From Tropicimonas isoalkanivorans (lineage in GTDB: Bacteria; Pseudomonadota; Alphaproteobacteria; Rhodobacterales; Rhodobacteraceae): 64,000 bases of DNA. A program made the position numbers and the translations under genes. Location: assembly GCF_900112335.1 (NCBI RefSeq), contig NZ_FOLG01000005.1:62001-126000 (forward strand), read 5' to 3'. The notes beneath the pieces are model-generated. The model was not told the origin of the DNA and did no database searches. It worked only from the letters and a program-made list of their open reading frames with translations. Within the stretch, counting starts at the first letter, position 1; each line of letters begins with the position of its first letter. This document shows positions 35,874-43,672 of the stretch, piece after piece.

Positions 35874-36177
35874 GTCGTGTCTCCATGTTGCGTATGCGGC
35901 GCGGCGACCGCCACGCAGCTTGGACCGAATGTAGGAGTCCTCCCGGCCTTTTCACCGGGGACTTGGGGCGCAAGAAAAAACGGTGGCGGGCAAGATGTTT
36001 GCCGCAGCCACCGTGAGTCAGAAAGGGTACCTGGATAAGTCCCGTGAGCGGCGGACGTGATGGGATGCACCGCTCGGGAAACAGTCCTGCCGCAACAGAA
36101 CAATTGGTCAAAGAGTTTGACCGTCGCAGGCGGCATATCAGCCAGATTCTGCCTGAGTCGTGATGAGATAGGCAGAT
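35874..36177. other. gene-free interval with an isolated terminator
   Basis: This 304-nt interval contains the promoter of the glycine-zipper gene and one strong minus-strand terminator (35974-36014) about 165 nt after the nearest minus-strand stop codon. I found no convincing small coding frame between them. It could be a long 3' untranslated region or a small RNA. Confidence 0.5.
35974..36014 (-). terminator. strong intrinsic terminator
   Basis: ACGGTGGC (35980-35987) pairs with GCCACCGT (36007-36014), with an inner GGCAA/TTGCC stem. On the minus strand it is followed by a run of six or seven T. It is oriented to end transcripts from the 36.2-39.0 kb minus-strand genes, or a small RNA encoded just upstream. 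Confidence 0.75.
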
Positions 36178-36597
36178 TCACGCCCAAGAACCTCCGTCCT
36201 CGTCCCGATCTTCGTCGTCCGGCGCTAGTTCGGGGTCTGCGATAATGTCGAATCTGTCGAGCACGTGGGGATAGCTGCGCTGAACGGCAGCAAGATCGAC
36301 TCGCAGCTTCGCCTCATAGGAGGCCGAATCGAACGGCTCCTCCGCCGGCACGACCTCCCGCCCGAAGAGCCAGTTCAGGCGCCCGGCGTCCAGATTTCCG
36401 CGCTCGAAGGGCGCATCGCCGAAATATCCGAGCAAGGCCTCGAGGAAGGCCTCGTCCGCCCGCCGGTCCGCCGGGCGCCGGTCGGCGTGCCGTTTGCGGG
36501 CCTGCAACGGGGTGGCGCCACTCTTTCCGGCACGGCGGAGCGTGAATTGATAGTCCGTTCCCGGCAGCCGGCCGGGGAATCCGCGATGTTTCAGCAC
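36178..36597 (-). CDS. hypothetical protein in the pcc locus
   Basis: This protein has 139 residues from a GTG at 36597. The N-terminal third is basic (RRAGKSGATPLQARKRHADRR) and the rest is acidic and helical (EAFLEALLGYFGDAPFERG, LNWLFGREVVP, VDLAAVQRSYPHVLDRFDII). I do not recognise a family. It lies between pccB and pccA, 43 nt after the secreted protein at 36641-37033. A longer reading upstream would overlap that gene and loses coding character. The start is uncertain. Confidence 0.55.
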   Translation of the reverse strand: MLKHRGFPGRLPGTDYQFTLRRAGKSGATPLQARKRHADRRPADRRADEAFLEALLGYFGDAPFERGNLDAGRLNWLFGREVVPAEEPFDSASYEAKLRVDLAAVQRSYPHVLDRFDIIADPELAPDDEDRDEDGGSWA

Positions 36598-36640
36598 GCC
36601 CGACACTCCTTCTGCCGATTTGGGATCGTTTCGCCGGGTC

Positions 36641-37033
36641 TCATTGCCAGATACATCCCTCTTCGTCCGGAAAGTAAGCGCCGATGAACATCGTCGCGTC
36701 GGGGTCGGTCGTGCCCCATTCAACGGGCCGGTCCAGAAGCGCGATGACGACCTCATCGATGCCTCCCTCCTCTGCCGCGGCGGAGAGGCCTTGGGTATTG
36801 CACAACTCATCGAGGTCCGTGGCCACGTCCTCGTAACCCATATCGCCGCCATCGCGGGCAATCCGGGGAGTGACGTAGCGCAGCGTCAACCACATCCTGC
36901 CGTCGGCCTGACGCTCGACGATCCGATCCAGGGGCATGACGGACAACCCGGAATGCAGCACGATCTCCTGTGCCGCGACAGGCTGCGCGCCAAGCGCCAG
37001 CCCCACCGCCCCGACCAGTTGAAACAAACGCAT
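36641..37033 (-). CDS. small secreted protein, probably DUF6497 family
   Basis: This protein has 130 residues. A signal peptide (MRLFQLVGAVGLALGAQPVAAQ) is followed by a compact domain (SVMPLDRIVERQADGRMWLTLRYVTP, then YEDVATDLDELCNTQGL and GTTDPDATMFIGAYF). The two mature cysteines could form a disulfide in the periplasm. From memory it resembles DUF6497, restricted to Rhodobacterales. The ATG at 37033 overlaps the upstream stop by one base (TGATG), so the genes are coupled. Confidence 0.65.
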   Translation of the reverse strand: MRLFQLVGAVGLALGAQPVAAQEIVLHSGLSVMPLDRIVERQADGRMWLTLRYVTPRIARDGGDMGYEDVATDLDELCNTQGLSAAAEEGGIDEVVIALLDRPVEWGTTDPDATMFIGAYFPDEEGCIWQ

Positions 37034-37380
37034 CACGCAGCCCTCCCCGCACAGCGTATCCAGCGAGCCCGACACTTCTTATGCTCCAGCACATCCGCAA
37101 TCCGCGCCTCTATCCCATCGCGATCGAACGGGCGCACCGAAACGCGCCCACCGGCGCGCACCGCGAGTCCGCCATCGCGGCAGGCGATCTGGACGACGGG
37201 AGAGAAGCCCCGCTGGTGCTGCACAGCGCGCCAGATATCCTGCCGGATCTGATGCGCAAGCCGCGCGCGCCCGCCCCCGGGAAGCCAGGTCTCCGCCACC
37301 ACATCGAAGCGCGGAGGGAGCGCGCGAGCCAGGGTCAGGACCGGACCCTCGCGCAACACATGCCAGCGGGCCCGGCTCAT
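37033..37380 (-). CDS. small hypothetical protein downstream of pccB
   Basis: This protein has 115 residues from the ATG at 37380. It is arginine-rich with a predicted alpha/beta pattern (RWHVLREGPVLTLARALPP, VVAETWLPGGGRARLAHQIR, FSPVVQIACRDGGLAVRAGG). There is no signal peptide and no recognised domain. It lies between pccB (97 nt upstream) and the DUF6497-like gene, with which it overlaps by one base. It probably belongs to the pccB transcript. Confidence 0.55.
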   Translation of the reverse strand: MSRARWHVLREGPVLTLARALPPRFDVVAETWLPGGGRARLAHQIRQDIWRAVQHQRGFSPVVQIACRDGGLAVRAGGRVSVRPFDRDGIEARIADVLEHKKCRARWIRCAGRAA

Positions 37381-37477
37381 GCCGCCCCTCCCTCTGCCTT
37401 CCCGGCAGGCCGACCGAACGGGTTCGGTGTCAATTCCGCGCCCCCGTCTTCCCGGGCGGTTCCCGCAGGCCGGTTCC

Positions 37478-39010
37478 TCACAGCGGGATATTGTTGTGCT
37501 TCTTCCACGGCAACTCGCGCCTCTTGTTGCGCAGGCTGGCAAACGCGCGCGCCACCCGTTTTCGGGTCGAATGGGGCTGGATGACCTCGTCGATGAAACC
37601 CCGCTCGGCGGCGACGAAGGGATTGGCGAAGCGCCGTTCGTACTCCGCCGTACGCGCCGCGATCTTTTCGGGCTCGCCGAGCTCAGAGCGGTAGAGGATT
37701 TCCGTCGCGCCCTTGGCCCCCATCACGGCAATCTCCGCAGTGGGCCAGGCGTAGTTGATGTCGCCCTTCAGGTGCTTGGAGCTCATCACGTCATAGGCCC
37801 CGCCATAGGCCTTGCGGGTGATGACCGTCACCTTCGGCACGGTCGCCTCGCCAAAGGCGAAGAGCAGCTTGGCGCCGTGCTTGATGACGCCGCCATACTC
37901 CTGCCCCGTCCCCGGCAGGAAGCCCGGCACGTCGACAAAGGTCAGGATGGGGATTTCGAAGGCGTCGCAGAATCGAACGAAGCGTGCCGCCTTGCGGGAG
38001 CTGTCGATGTCGAGGCAGCCCGCGAGGACCATCGGCTGGTTCGCCACGACACCCGTCGTCCGCCCCTCAAGCCGGATGAACCCGGTAATGATGTTCTTCG
38101 CATGGTCCTTCTGGATCTCGTAGAAGTTGGCCTCGTCCGCCACTTTCAGGATCAACTCGTGCATATCGTAGGGGGTATGCGCGTTGTCCGGAATGAGCGT
38201 GTCGAGGCTTTCCTCGATACGGTCGGGAGAATCGAAGAACGGCCAGACCGGCGCCTTTTCGCGATTGTTCATCGGCAGGTAGTTGAACAGCCGCCGGATC
38301 TCGATCAGCGCTTCAACGTCGTTGTCGAAGGCCCCGTCGGCCACGGAGGACTTGCGGGTATGGGTCGAGGCACCGCCAAGCTCTTCCGCCGTCACCACCT
38401 CGTTCGTGACGGTCTTTACTACATCGGGACCGGTGACGAACATGTAGGAGGTGTCCTTCACCATGAAAATGAAGTCCGTCATCGCCGGCGAGTAGACCGC
38501 CCCGCCCGCGCAGGGCCCCATGATGACGGAAATCTGCGGGATCACGCCCGAAGCTTCGATGTTGCGCTGGAACACCTCGGCGTAGCCGGCAAGGCTGTCC
38601 ACCCCCTCCTGGATGCGCGCGCCGCCGGAATCGTTGAGCCCGATCACCGGCGCGCGGTTCTGCATCGCCATGTCCATGATCTTGCAGATCTTCTGCGCAT
38701 GCGTGGCGGACAGCGAGCCGCCGAAGACGGTGAAGTCCTGACTGAAGACATAGACGAGGCGGCCGTTGATCGTGCCCCAGCCCGTCACCACGCCATCGCC
38801 TGCGGGCTTCTCGGCATCCATACCGAAATCGTTGCAGCGGTGGGTGACGAACATGTCGAACTCCTCGAAGGAGCCCTCGTCCAGCAACAGATCGAGCCGT
38901 TCTCGGGCGGTCAGCTTGCCCTTCTTGTGCTGGCTGTCGATCCGAAGCTGTCCACCGCCCATGCGGGCAGAGGCGCGGCGGCGTTCGAGTTCCTCGAGAA
39001 TATCTTTCAT
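37478..39010 (-). CDS. pccB: propionyl-CoA carboxylase beta subunit (carboxyltransferase)
   Basis: This subunit transfers the carboxyl group from biotin to propionyl-CoA, giving methylmalonyl-CoA (510 residues). Crotonase-fold halves are visible: [20 protein letters not shown] near the start, [19 protein letters not shown], the oxyanion-hole region [18 protein letters not shown] and the second half [22 protein letters not shown]. It ends with KKHNNIPL, typical of PccB. The start is the ATG at 39010. The frame is open further upstream, but that part has no coding similarity and covers the operator region. Two TTTGCAAA-type sites lie 72-112 nt upstream. Confidence 0.95.
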   Translation of the reverse strand: MKDILEELERRRASARMGGGQLRIDSQHKKGKLTARERLDLLLDEGSFEEFDMFVTHRCNDFGMDAEKPAGDGVVTGWGTINGRLVYVFSQDFTVFGGSLSATHAQKICKIMDMAMQNRAPVIGLNDSGGARIQEGVDSLAGYAEVFQRNIEASGVIPQISVIMGPCAGGAVYSPAMTDFIFMVKDTSYMFVTGPDVVKTVTNEVVTAEELGGASTHTRKSSVADGAFDNDVEALIEIRRLFNYLPMNNREKAPVWPFFDSPDRIEESLDTLIPDNAHTPYDMHELILKVADEANFYEIQKDHAKNIITGFIRLEGRTTGVVANQPMVLAGCLDIDSSRKAARFVRFCDAFEIPILTFVDVPGFLPGTGQEYGGVIKHGAKLLFAFGEATVPKVTVITRKAYGGAYDVMSSKHLKGDINYAWPTAEIAVMGAKGATEILYRSELGEPEKIAARTAEYERRFANPFVAAERGFIDEVIQPHSTRKRVARAFASLRNKRRELPWKKHNNIPL

Positions 39011-39081
39011 GTCGGCCTCCCCATTACGTCTGAAACTGCGTAGCAAAGCCGGGCGGTCCACAGGAAGCGTCATTTGGAAAA

Positions 39082-39122
39082 TTTGCAAAGAATTGGCAGC
39101 GCAGCACCGGCAAATTGCAAAT
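39082..39122. promoter_or_regulatory. ScfR (PccR) operator pair between pccB and the MFS gene
   Basis: A perfect TTTGCAAA palindrome (39082-39089) and a near copy ATTGCAAA (39114-39121) lie 32 nt apart, about three helical turns. In Rhodobacter sphaeroides the short-chain fatty acyl-CoA regulator PccR is known to act through TTTGCAAA motifs at pccB. The pair sits between divergent pccB and the Bcr/CflA exporter and could control both. Confidence 0.7.
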
Positions 39123-39193
39123 AAGGAAAACCCTCGCCCAATGCACGTCACGGCGGATTGCACTTGGTATCGCCTCCCGGCTACATCGCTCCC

Positions 39194-40414
39194 ATGTCTG
39201 ATAGAGTCACGATCCGCTTTCTGGATCGCTCCACCCCGCCGCATATCTTGACCCTCGTCCTCCTCGCCGGGCTCTCGGCGATGAACATGAGTGTCTTCCT
39301 GCCGTCCCTGCCGGCGATGACCGAGCATTTCGCGACGAGCTACGCCCTGATGCAGCTTTCGGTGTCGCTCTATCTGGCGACGACGGCGCTGATGCAGCTT
39401 GCCATCGGCCCGATCTCCGACAAGCTCGGCCGGCGGCCGGTCGTCCTCTGGGCTCTCGCGATCTTCCTCGCCGCAACCGCCGGATGCCTTCTCGCGCCGA
39501 ACGTCGCGGTCTTTCTCGCTTTTCGAATGATGCAGGGCGCCGTGGTCGTGGGAATCGTGCTCTCCCGCGCCGTAGTGCGGGACATGTACCCGCAGAACGA
39601 AGCCGCGTCCCGGATCGGATATGTGACGATGGGCATGGCCTTGGTACCGATGATCGCCCCCATGATCGGCGGCGCGCTTCAGCAGGCCTTGGGCTGGCAA
39701 TCGATTTTCCTGTTCCTGATGCTGTCCGGCGCCCTCGTCGGATGGGTGATCTGGCGGGACCTGGGAGAGACCGCCGTGGATACCGGCAGGCCCTTATCGC
39801 GCCAAATACGGGAATACCCCGAACTTCTGACCTCACCGCGGTTCTGGGGCTATGCCCTCGCGTCCGCGTTTGCGTCCGGATCGTTCTTCGCGTTCCTTGG
39901 TGGAGCCCCCTATGTCGCCTCTGTGATTTTCGGGCTGTCGCCCTTTTGGACGGGGGTGTGTTTTGGCGCGCCGGCGGTGGGCTACGCTGTGGGCAACTAC
40001 ATCTCAGGCCGGTTTTCCTCCCATGTCGGCATCAACCCAATGATCCTGTGGGGCTCGATCGCCTCCTCTAGCGGGATGGGGGCGTCTCTCATGGTCGGAC
40101 TTGCCGGGTTTCATCCGCCGTTGGTATTCTTCGCCCTTGTCACCAGCGTGGGCATTGGCAACGGGATGGTGATCCCCAACGCGACTGCAGGCATGCTCTC
40201 GGTCCGTCCGAGGCTTGCGGGCACAGCCAGCGGACTTGGCGGGTTCATCATGATCGGAGGGGGCGCCGCCCTTTCGACACTCGCGGGGCATTTACTGGAG
40301 GGGGCGGAGACGCCGATGCCCCTACAGGGGTTGATGGCCGCTTCGTCGTTCATGGCGCTGGTCAGCATTCTCTACGTCCTGCGCAGGGAGCGGCATTTGC
40401 GACTTGCCCCCTGA
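39194..40414 (+). CDS. Bcr/CflA family MFS transporter
   Basis: This major facilitator drug/H+ antiporter has 406 residues and about 12 membrane segments. [20 protein letters not shown] is the typical Bcr/CflA opening. The MFS motif A is [17 protein letters not shown], and [10 protein letters not shown] is the family-specific block. The ATG at 39194 is used because the upstream frame to 39158 (TTG) has no helix or ribosome binding site. The substrate is unknown. It is divergent from pccB and lies directly before the ScfR gene, so it may export a propionate-related compound or be regulated with it. Confidence 0.88.
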   Translation: MSDRVTIRFLDRSTPPHILTLVLLAGLSAMNMSVFLPSLPAMTEHFATSYALMQLSVSLYLATTALMQLAIGPISDKLGRRPVVLWALAIFLAATAGCLLAPNVAVFLAFRMMQGAVVVGIVLSRAVVRDMYPQNEAASRIGYVTMGMALVPMIAPMIGGALQQALGWQSIFLFLMLSGALVGWVIWRDLGETAVDTGRPLSRQIREYPELLTSPRFWGYALASAFASGSFFAFLGGAPYVASVIFGLSPFWTGVCFGAPAVGYAVGNYISGRFSSHVGINPMILWGSIASSSGMGASLMVGLAGFHPPLVFFALVTSVGIGNGMVIPNATAGMLSVRPRLAGTASGLGGFIMIGGGAALSTLAGHLLEGAETPMPLQGLMAASSFMALVSILYVLRRERHLRLAP

Positions 40415-40416
40415 GG

Positions 40417-40454
40417 TTTGCAAAGCTTAGATCGCTAAAACGCGAAGCTGCAAA
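40417..40454 (+). promoter_or_regulatory. ScfR autoregulatory operator candidate
   Basis: A perfect TTTGCAAA (40417-40424) lies 3 nt after the MFS stop. A degenerate GCTGCAAA (40447-40454) lies 30 nt further on, just upstream of the ScfR start at 40462. The spacing matches the pair at pccB, which suggests autoregulation. Confidence 0.6.
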
Positions 40455-40461
40455 GACCTCC

Positions 40462-41847
40462 ATGGCCCAGAAGAAACTCTACGCGGGCGTCAAGCTGCAC
40501 GAGATCCGAACCAAGCTTGGACTGACCCAGAAGGTCTTTGCGGCCAAGCTGGGCGTGTCTCTGCCCTACCTCAACCAGATGGAGAACAATCACCGCCCGA
40601 TCTCCACGTCGGTCGTTCTCGCACTTGCGCAGGAATTCGGCATGGACGTGACGGAGCTGAGCGCGGGGGACACCGAACGACGGGTCAGCGACATGCGTGA
40701 AGCCCTCGCCGATCCGGTCTTCTCCGACACCCCGCCGCTCGCGGACCTTCGGCTCGCCGCCTCCAACGCGCCCGCCCTTACCCGCGCCTTCCTTGAGTTG
40801 CACGGCGCGTACCGGCGCACGCAGGAACTCCTCGTCTCGCTCGATGCCGCGCTCGGGCAAGACAGGGAGCGGCTCGCCCAGTCGCCGTGGGAGGAGGTGC
40901 GGGATTTCTTTCACTATATCGACAACTATATCGACTCCGTGGACCGGGCCGCCGAACAGTTCGCCGGCGACGATCCCATGGCGGCCGCACGCGCGGAACT
41001 TCACAAGCGCAACATCGTCATTCGTGTGGAGGACGCAGAAAGCCTTCGCGCCTTCGACCCCGGTGCGGGAACGCTCACTCTGTCGGCCGGCGCCAACCCA
41101 GCGACGCGGGACTTTCAAGTGCTCCACCAGGTCGCGTTGCTGACGCAGAGAGACCTGCTGGAGGCAACTCTGGACCTCGCCCGTTTCCAGACCTCGGAAG
41201 CCCGGGCGATCGCACGGATCGGGCTGGCCAACTATTTCGCCGGAGCGGCGCTTCTGCCCTACGGCCGCTTTCAGGCTGCGGCCCACGAGACCCGGCACGA
41301 CATCGAGCGGCTTGCGCACCGCTTCGGTGCCTCCATCGAGCAGGTCACGCACCGGCTCGCCACGCTTCAGCGCAGCGGTCACAAGGGGGTGCCGTTCTTT
41401 TTCGTCCGCGTCGATCAGGCCGGGACGATCACCAAACGCCATTCGGCCGCGCGGATGCAATTCGCCCGCTTCGGCGGCGCGTGTCCCCTGTGGAACGTGC
41501 ACCGCGCCTTCGAGACGCCAGGGCATTTTCTGCGCCAGCTGGCCGAGACGCCAGACGGTGAGCGCTATATCCTGCTCGCGCGAGACGTATCGAAACCGGG
41601 CGGCGCATGGGGCGTGCCGGACCGGCGCTATGCCATCGCGCTCGGCTGCGACGTGGGGTTCGCGTCAGAACTTGTTTATGCCGACGGGCTCGACACCACC
41701 AACCCTGCGGCTTTCGAACCCATCGGCACCTCTTGCAGGATCTGCCCGAGGCGCACCTGCCACCAGCGGTCCATTCCCCCGCTGGAACACTCCCTCACCG
41801 TCTCGCCCGATCGGCGGGCGGTCCTGCCCTACGAGATCGGGGACTGA
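40462..41847 (+). CDS. pccR: short-chain fatty acyl-CoA regulator (ScfR/PccR), XRE-type
   Basis: This is a 461-residue regulator of propionyl-CoA assimilation. The N-terminal HTH_3 domain (about 8-62) has LHEIRTKLGLTQKVFAAKLGVS and YLNQMENNHRPIS. A central IrrE-peptidase-like domain lacks its HExxH motif. A C-terminal DUF2083 domain has FFFVRVDQAGTITKRHSAARM and the cysteine cluster CRICPRRTCHQR (near 427-438), typical of ScfR proteins. These sense acyl-CoAs and activate or repress carboxylase genes. It is adjacent to pccB and has matching operators. Distinguishing PccR from MccR or RamB relies on this context. Confidence 0.87.
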   Translation: MAQKKLYAGVKLHEIRTKLGLTQKVFAAKLGVSLPYLNQMENNHRPISTSVVLALAQEFGMDVTELSAGDTERRVSDMREALADPVFSDTPPLADLRLAASNAPALTRAFLELHGAYRRTQELLVSLDAALGQDRERLAQSPWEEVRDFFHYIDNYIDSVDRAAEQFAGDDPMAAARAELHKRNIVIRVEDAESLRAFDPGAGTLTLSAGANPATRDFQVLHQVALLTQRDLLEATLDLARFQTSEARAIARIGLANYFAGAALLPYGRFQAAAHETRHDIERLAHRFGASIEQVTHRLATLQRSGHKGVPFFFVRVDQAGTITKRHSAARMQFARFGGACPLWNVHRAFETPGHFLRQLAETPDGERYILLARDVSKPGGAWGVPDRRYAIALGCDVGFASELVYADGLDTTNPAAFEPIGTSCRICPRRTCHQRSIPPLEHSLTVSPDRRAVLPYEIGD

Positions 41848-41854
41848 CGGAGCC

Positions 41855-42094
41855 TTACGCCTCCACGAGCCTGCGGTAGATTTCGTCCTTAAGGAACGCC
41901 CGGCGCTTCTTGAGTTCGTGCTCGGCCAGGTCTTCCATCGGACGTTCGTAGGTGTCGGCCTGGTAGACACGCACATTCAGCGTCGAATACTCCTCGGCGA
42001 GGCTGGCGAAATCCGGATCTTCCGCCGAAAGCCTGCCGATCAGGTCGCTCTGTGCTGGGAAATCCTCCGCGAGTTCGTGGGGAACGTGTGACAT
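41855..42094 (-). CDS. DUF465 (YdcH family) protein
   Basis: This is a 79-residue highly charged helical protein. The DUF465 pattern is visible: LIGRLSAEDPDFASLAEEYSTLN, then EDLAEHELKKRRAFLKDEIYRRL. The function is not known in any organism. I chose the ATG at 42094 (MSHVPHELAEDF) because GGAGGAGG lies 10 nt upstream. The longer frame from 42121 would translate the ribosome binding site as EEEEA. It is convergent with the ScfR gene, 7 nt apart. Confidence 0.85.
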   Translation of the reverse strand: MSHVPHELAEDFPAQSDLIGRLSAEDPDFASLAEEYSTLNVRVYQADTYERPMEDLAEHELKKRRAFLKDEIYRRLVEA

Positions 42095-42404
42095 GGCTTC
42101 TTCCTCCTCCTTGCGCGTCATGAATTTGTGAGGCGGCGACTCACCGGGCGTCCTTGATATGCGTCAAATTTCGCATGCTCCCGCCTGAGAATGCCCACTT
42201 CCCCGCCCGCTCTCGGGCGCCACCGCGCACGACCCTGGCGATCTTGCTAGCGCAGGCACACCACCGCGGCCGTCACAGCCCCTCGGCGTGGTCTGATCGG
42301 GACGCCGTTCGGCAGGGCGTTCCGGCGCATCCCGCGCCCTTGCGTCCCTGCGCCCCTTCCCCTATGCCCGCTCGCGAACGACACGAAAGGAATGGGCGGG
42401 CACC

Positions 42405-43643
42405 ATGCCGCTTCTGGTGATGAAATTCGGCGGCACCTCGGTCGCCACGCTGGACCGGATCCGACGCGCTGCCAAGCGGGTCGGCCGGGAGGTTGCAAAC
42501 GGCTACGATGTGATCGTGATCGTCTCGGCGATGGCCGGCAAAACCAACGAGCTCGTCGGCTGGGTCGAGGAGACATCGCCGCTGTTCGACGCCCGCGAAT
42601 ACGATGCCGTCGTCAGCTCTGGCGAAAACGTCACCGCGGGCCTGATGGCGCTCACCTTGCAGGAAATGGACGTGCCGGCGCGTTCGTGGCAGGGCTGGCA
42701 GGTGCCATTGAAAACGACAAGCGCCCACGCCTCCGCCCGTATCGAAGAGATCCCCACCGACAACCTGAACGCCAAATTCGCCGAAGGGATGAAGGTGGCC
42801 GTGGTCGCCGGGTTCCAGGGCATCTCGCCAGAGGGCCGGATCACCACGCTCGGCCGTGGCGGGTCTGACACAACAGCCGTCGCCTTCGCCGCCGCTTTCG
42901 GTGCGGAACGGTGTGACATCTATACGGACGTGGACGGCGTCTACACCACGGACCCGCGGATCACCTCCAAGGCCCGGAAACTGGACAAGATCGCCTTCGA
43001 GGAGATGCTGGAGCTTGCCAGCCTCGGCGCGAAGGTGCTGCAGACCCGGTCGGTGGAATTGGCGATGCGCTACAGGGTCCCGCTGCGCGTCGTGTCGAGT
43101 TTCGAAGAATACGATCCCAATGCAGGCACGATCGTCTGCGACGAGGAGGAAATCATGGAAAGCAATGTCGTCTCGGGCGTGGCTCATAGCCGCGACGAAG
43201 CAAAGGTCACGCTTCTGTCCGTGGCGGACCGTCCCGGCGTCGCCGCTGCGATCTTCGGCGCCCTCTCCGAAGCCGGCGTCAATGTGGACATGATCATCCA
43301 GAACATCTCGGAGGAGGGTCGCACGGACATGACCTTCTCCTGCCCCACCAACCAGGTGGCGCGCGCAGACCGCTGCGTTCAGGAGGCCCGGGAGAAGAAG
43401 CTGATCAACTTCCACGGGCTGGAAGTAGACAGCGATGTGTGCAAAGTATCCGTCGTCGGCATCGGGATGCGGTCCCATACCGGCGTCGCGGCGCAAATGT
43501 TCGAGGCGCTTTCGGCCGAAGGGATTAATATCAAGGTCATTACGACCTCCGAGATCAAGATCTCCGTGCTGATTGACAGAAAATATCTGGAACTGGCCGT
43601 GCAGGCGCTCCATGATGCCTTCGGGCTGGAGAAATCGGGGTAA
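42405..43643 (+). CDS. lysC: aspartate kinase
   Basis: This enzyme phosphorylates aspartate, the first step towards lysine, threonine, methionine and diaminopimelate (412 residues). The kinase domain starts VMKFGGTSVA (5-14), with VSSGENVTAGLMAL near 66 and GRGGSDTTAVAFAAAF near 148. Two ACT domains (about 265-405) begin ADRPGVAAAIFGALSEAGVN and VVGIGMRSHTGVAAQMFEAL, the allosteric lysine/threonine sites. The length is typical of a single-function kinase. A GAAAGGA site precedes the ATG. ptsP follows after 29 nt, the order usual in Rhodobacterales. Confidence 0.96.
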   Translation: MPLLVMKFGGTSVATLDRIRRAAKRVGREVANGYDVIVIVSAMAGKTNELVGWVEETSPLFDAREYDAVVSSGENVTAGLMALTLQEMDVPARSWQGWQVPLKTTSAHASARIEEIPTDNLNAKFAEGMKVAVVAGFQGISPEGRITTLGRGGSDTTAVAFAAAFGAERCDIYTDVDGVYTTDPRITSKARKLDKIAFEEMLELASLGAKVLQTRSVELAMRYRVPLRVVSSFEEYDPNAGTIVCDEEEIMESNVVSGVAHSRDEAKVTLLSVADRPGVAAAIFGALSEAGVNVDMIIQNISEEGRTDMTFSCPTNQVARADRCVQEAREKKLINFHGLEVDSDVCKVSVVGIGMRSHTGVAAQMFEALSAEGINIKVITTSEIKISVLIDRKYLELAVQALHDAFGLEKSG

Positions 43644-43672
43644 CGCCGCCCCCGCCCACAGGGGATGTACCG

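Noticed and set aside
39011-39700. Upstream extension of the pccB frame to 39700
   Set aside because: The extension is antisense to the MFS transporter and covers the operator region. The PccB family starts at [20 protein letters not shown].
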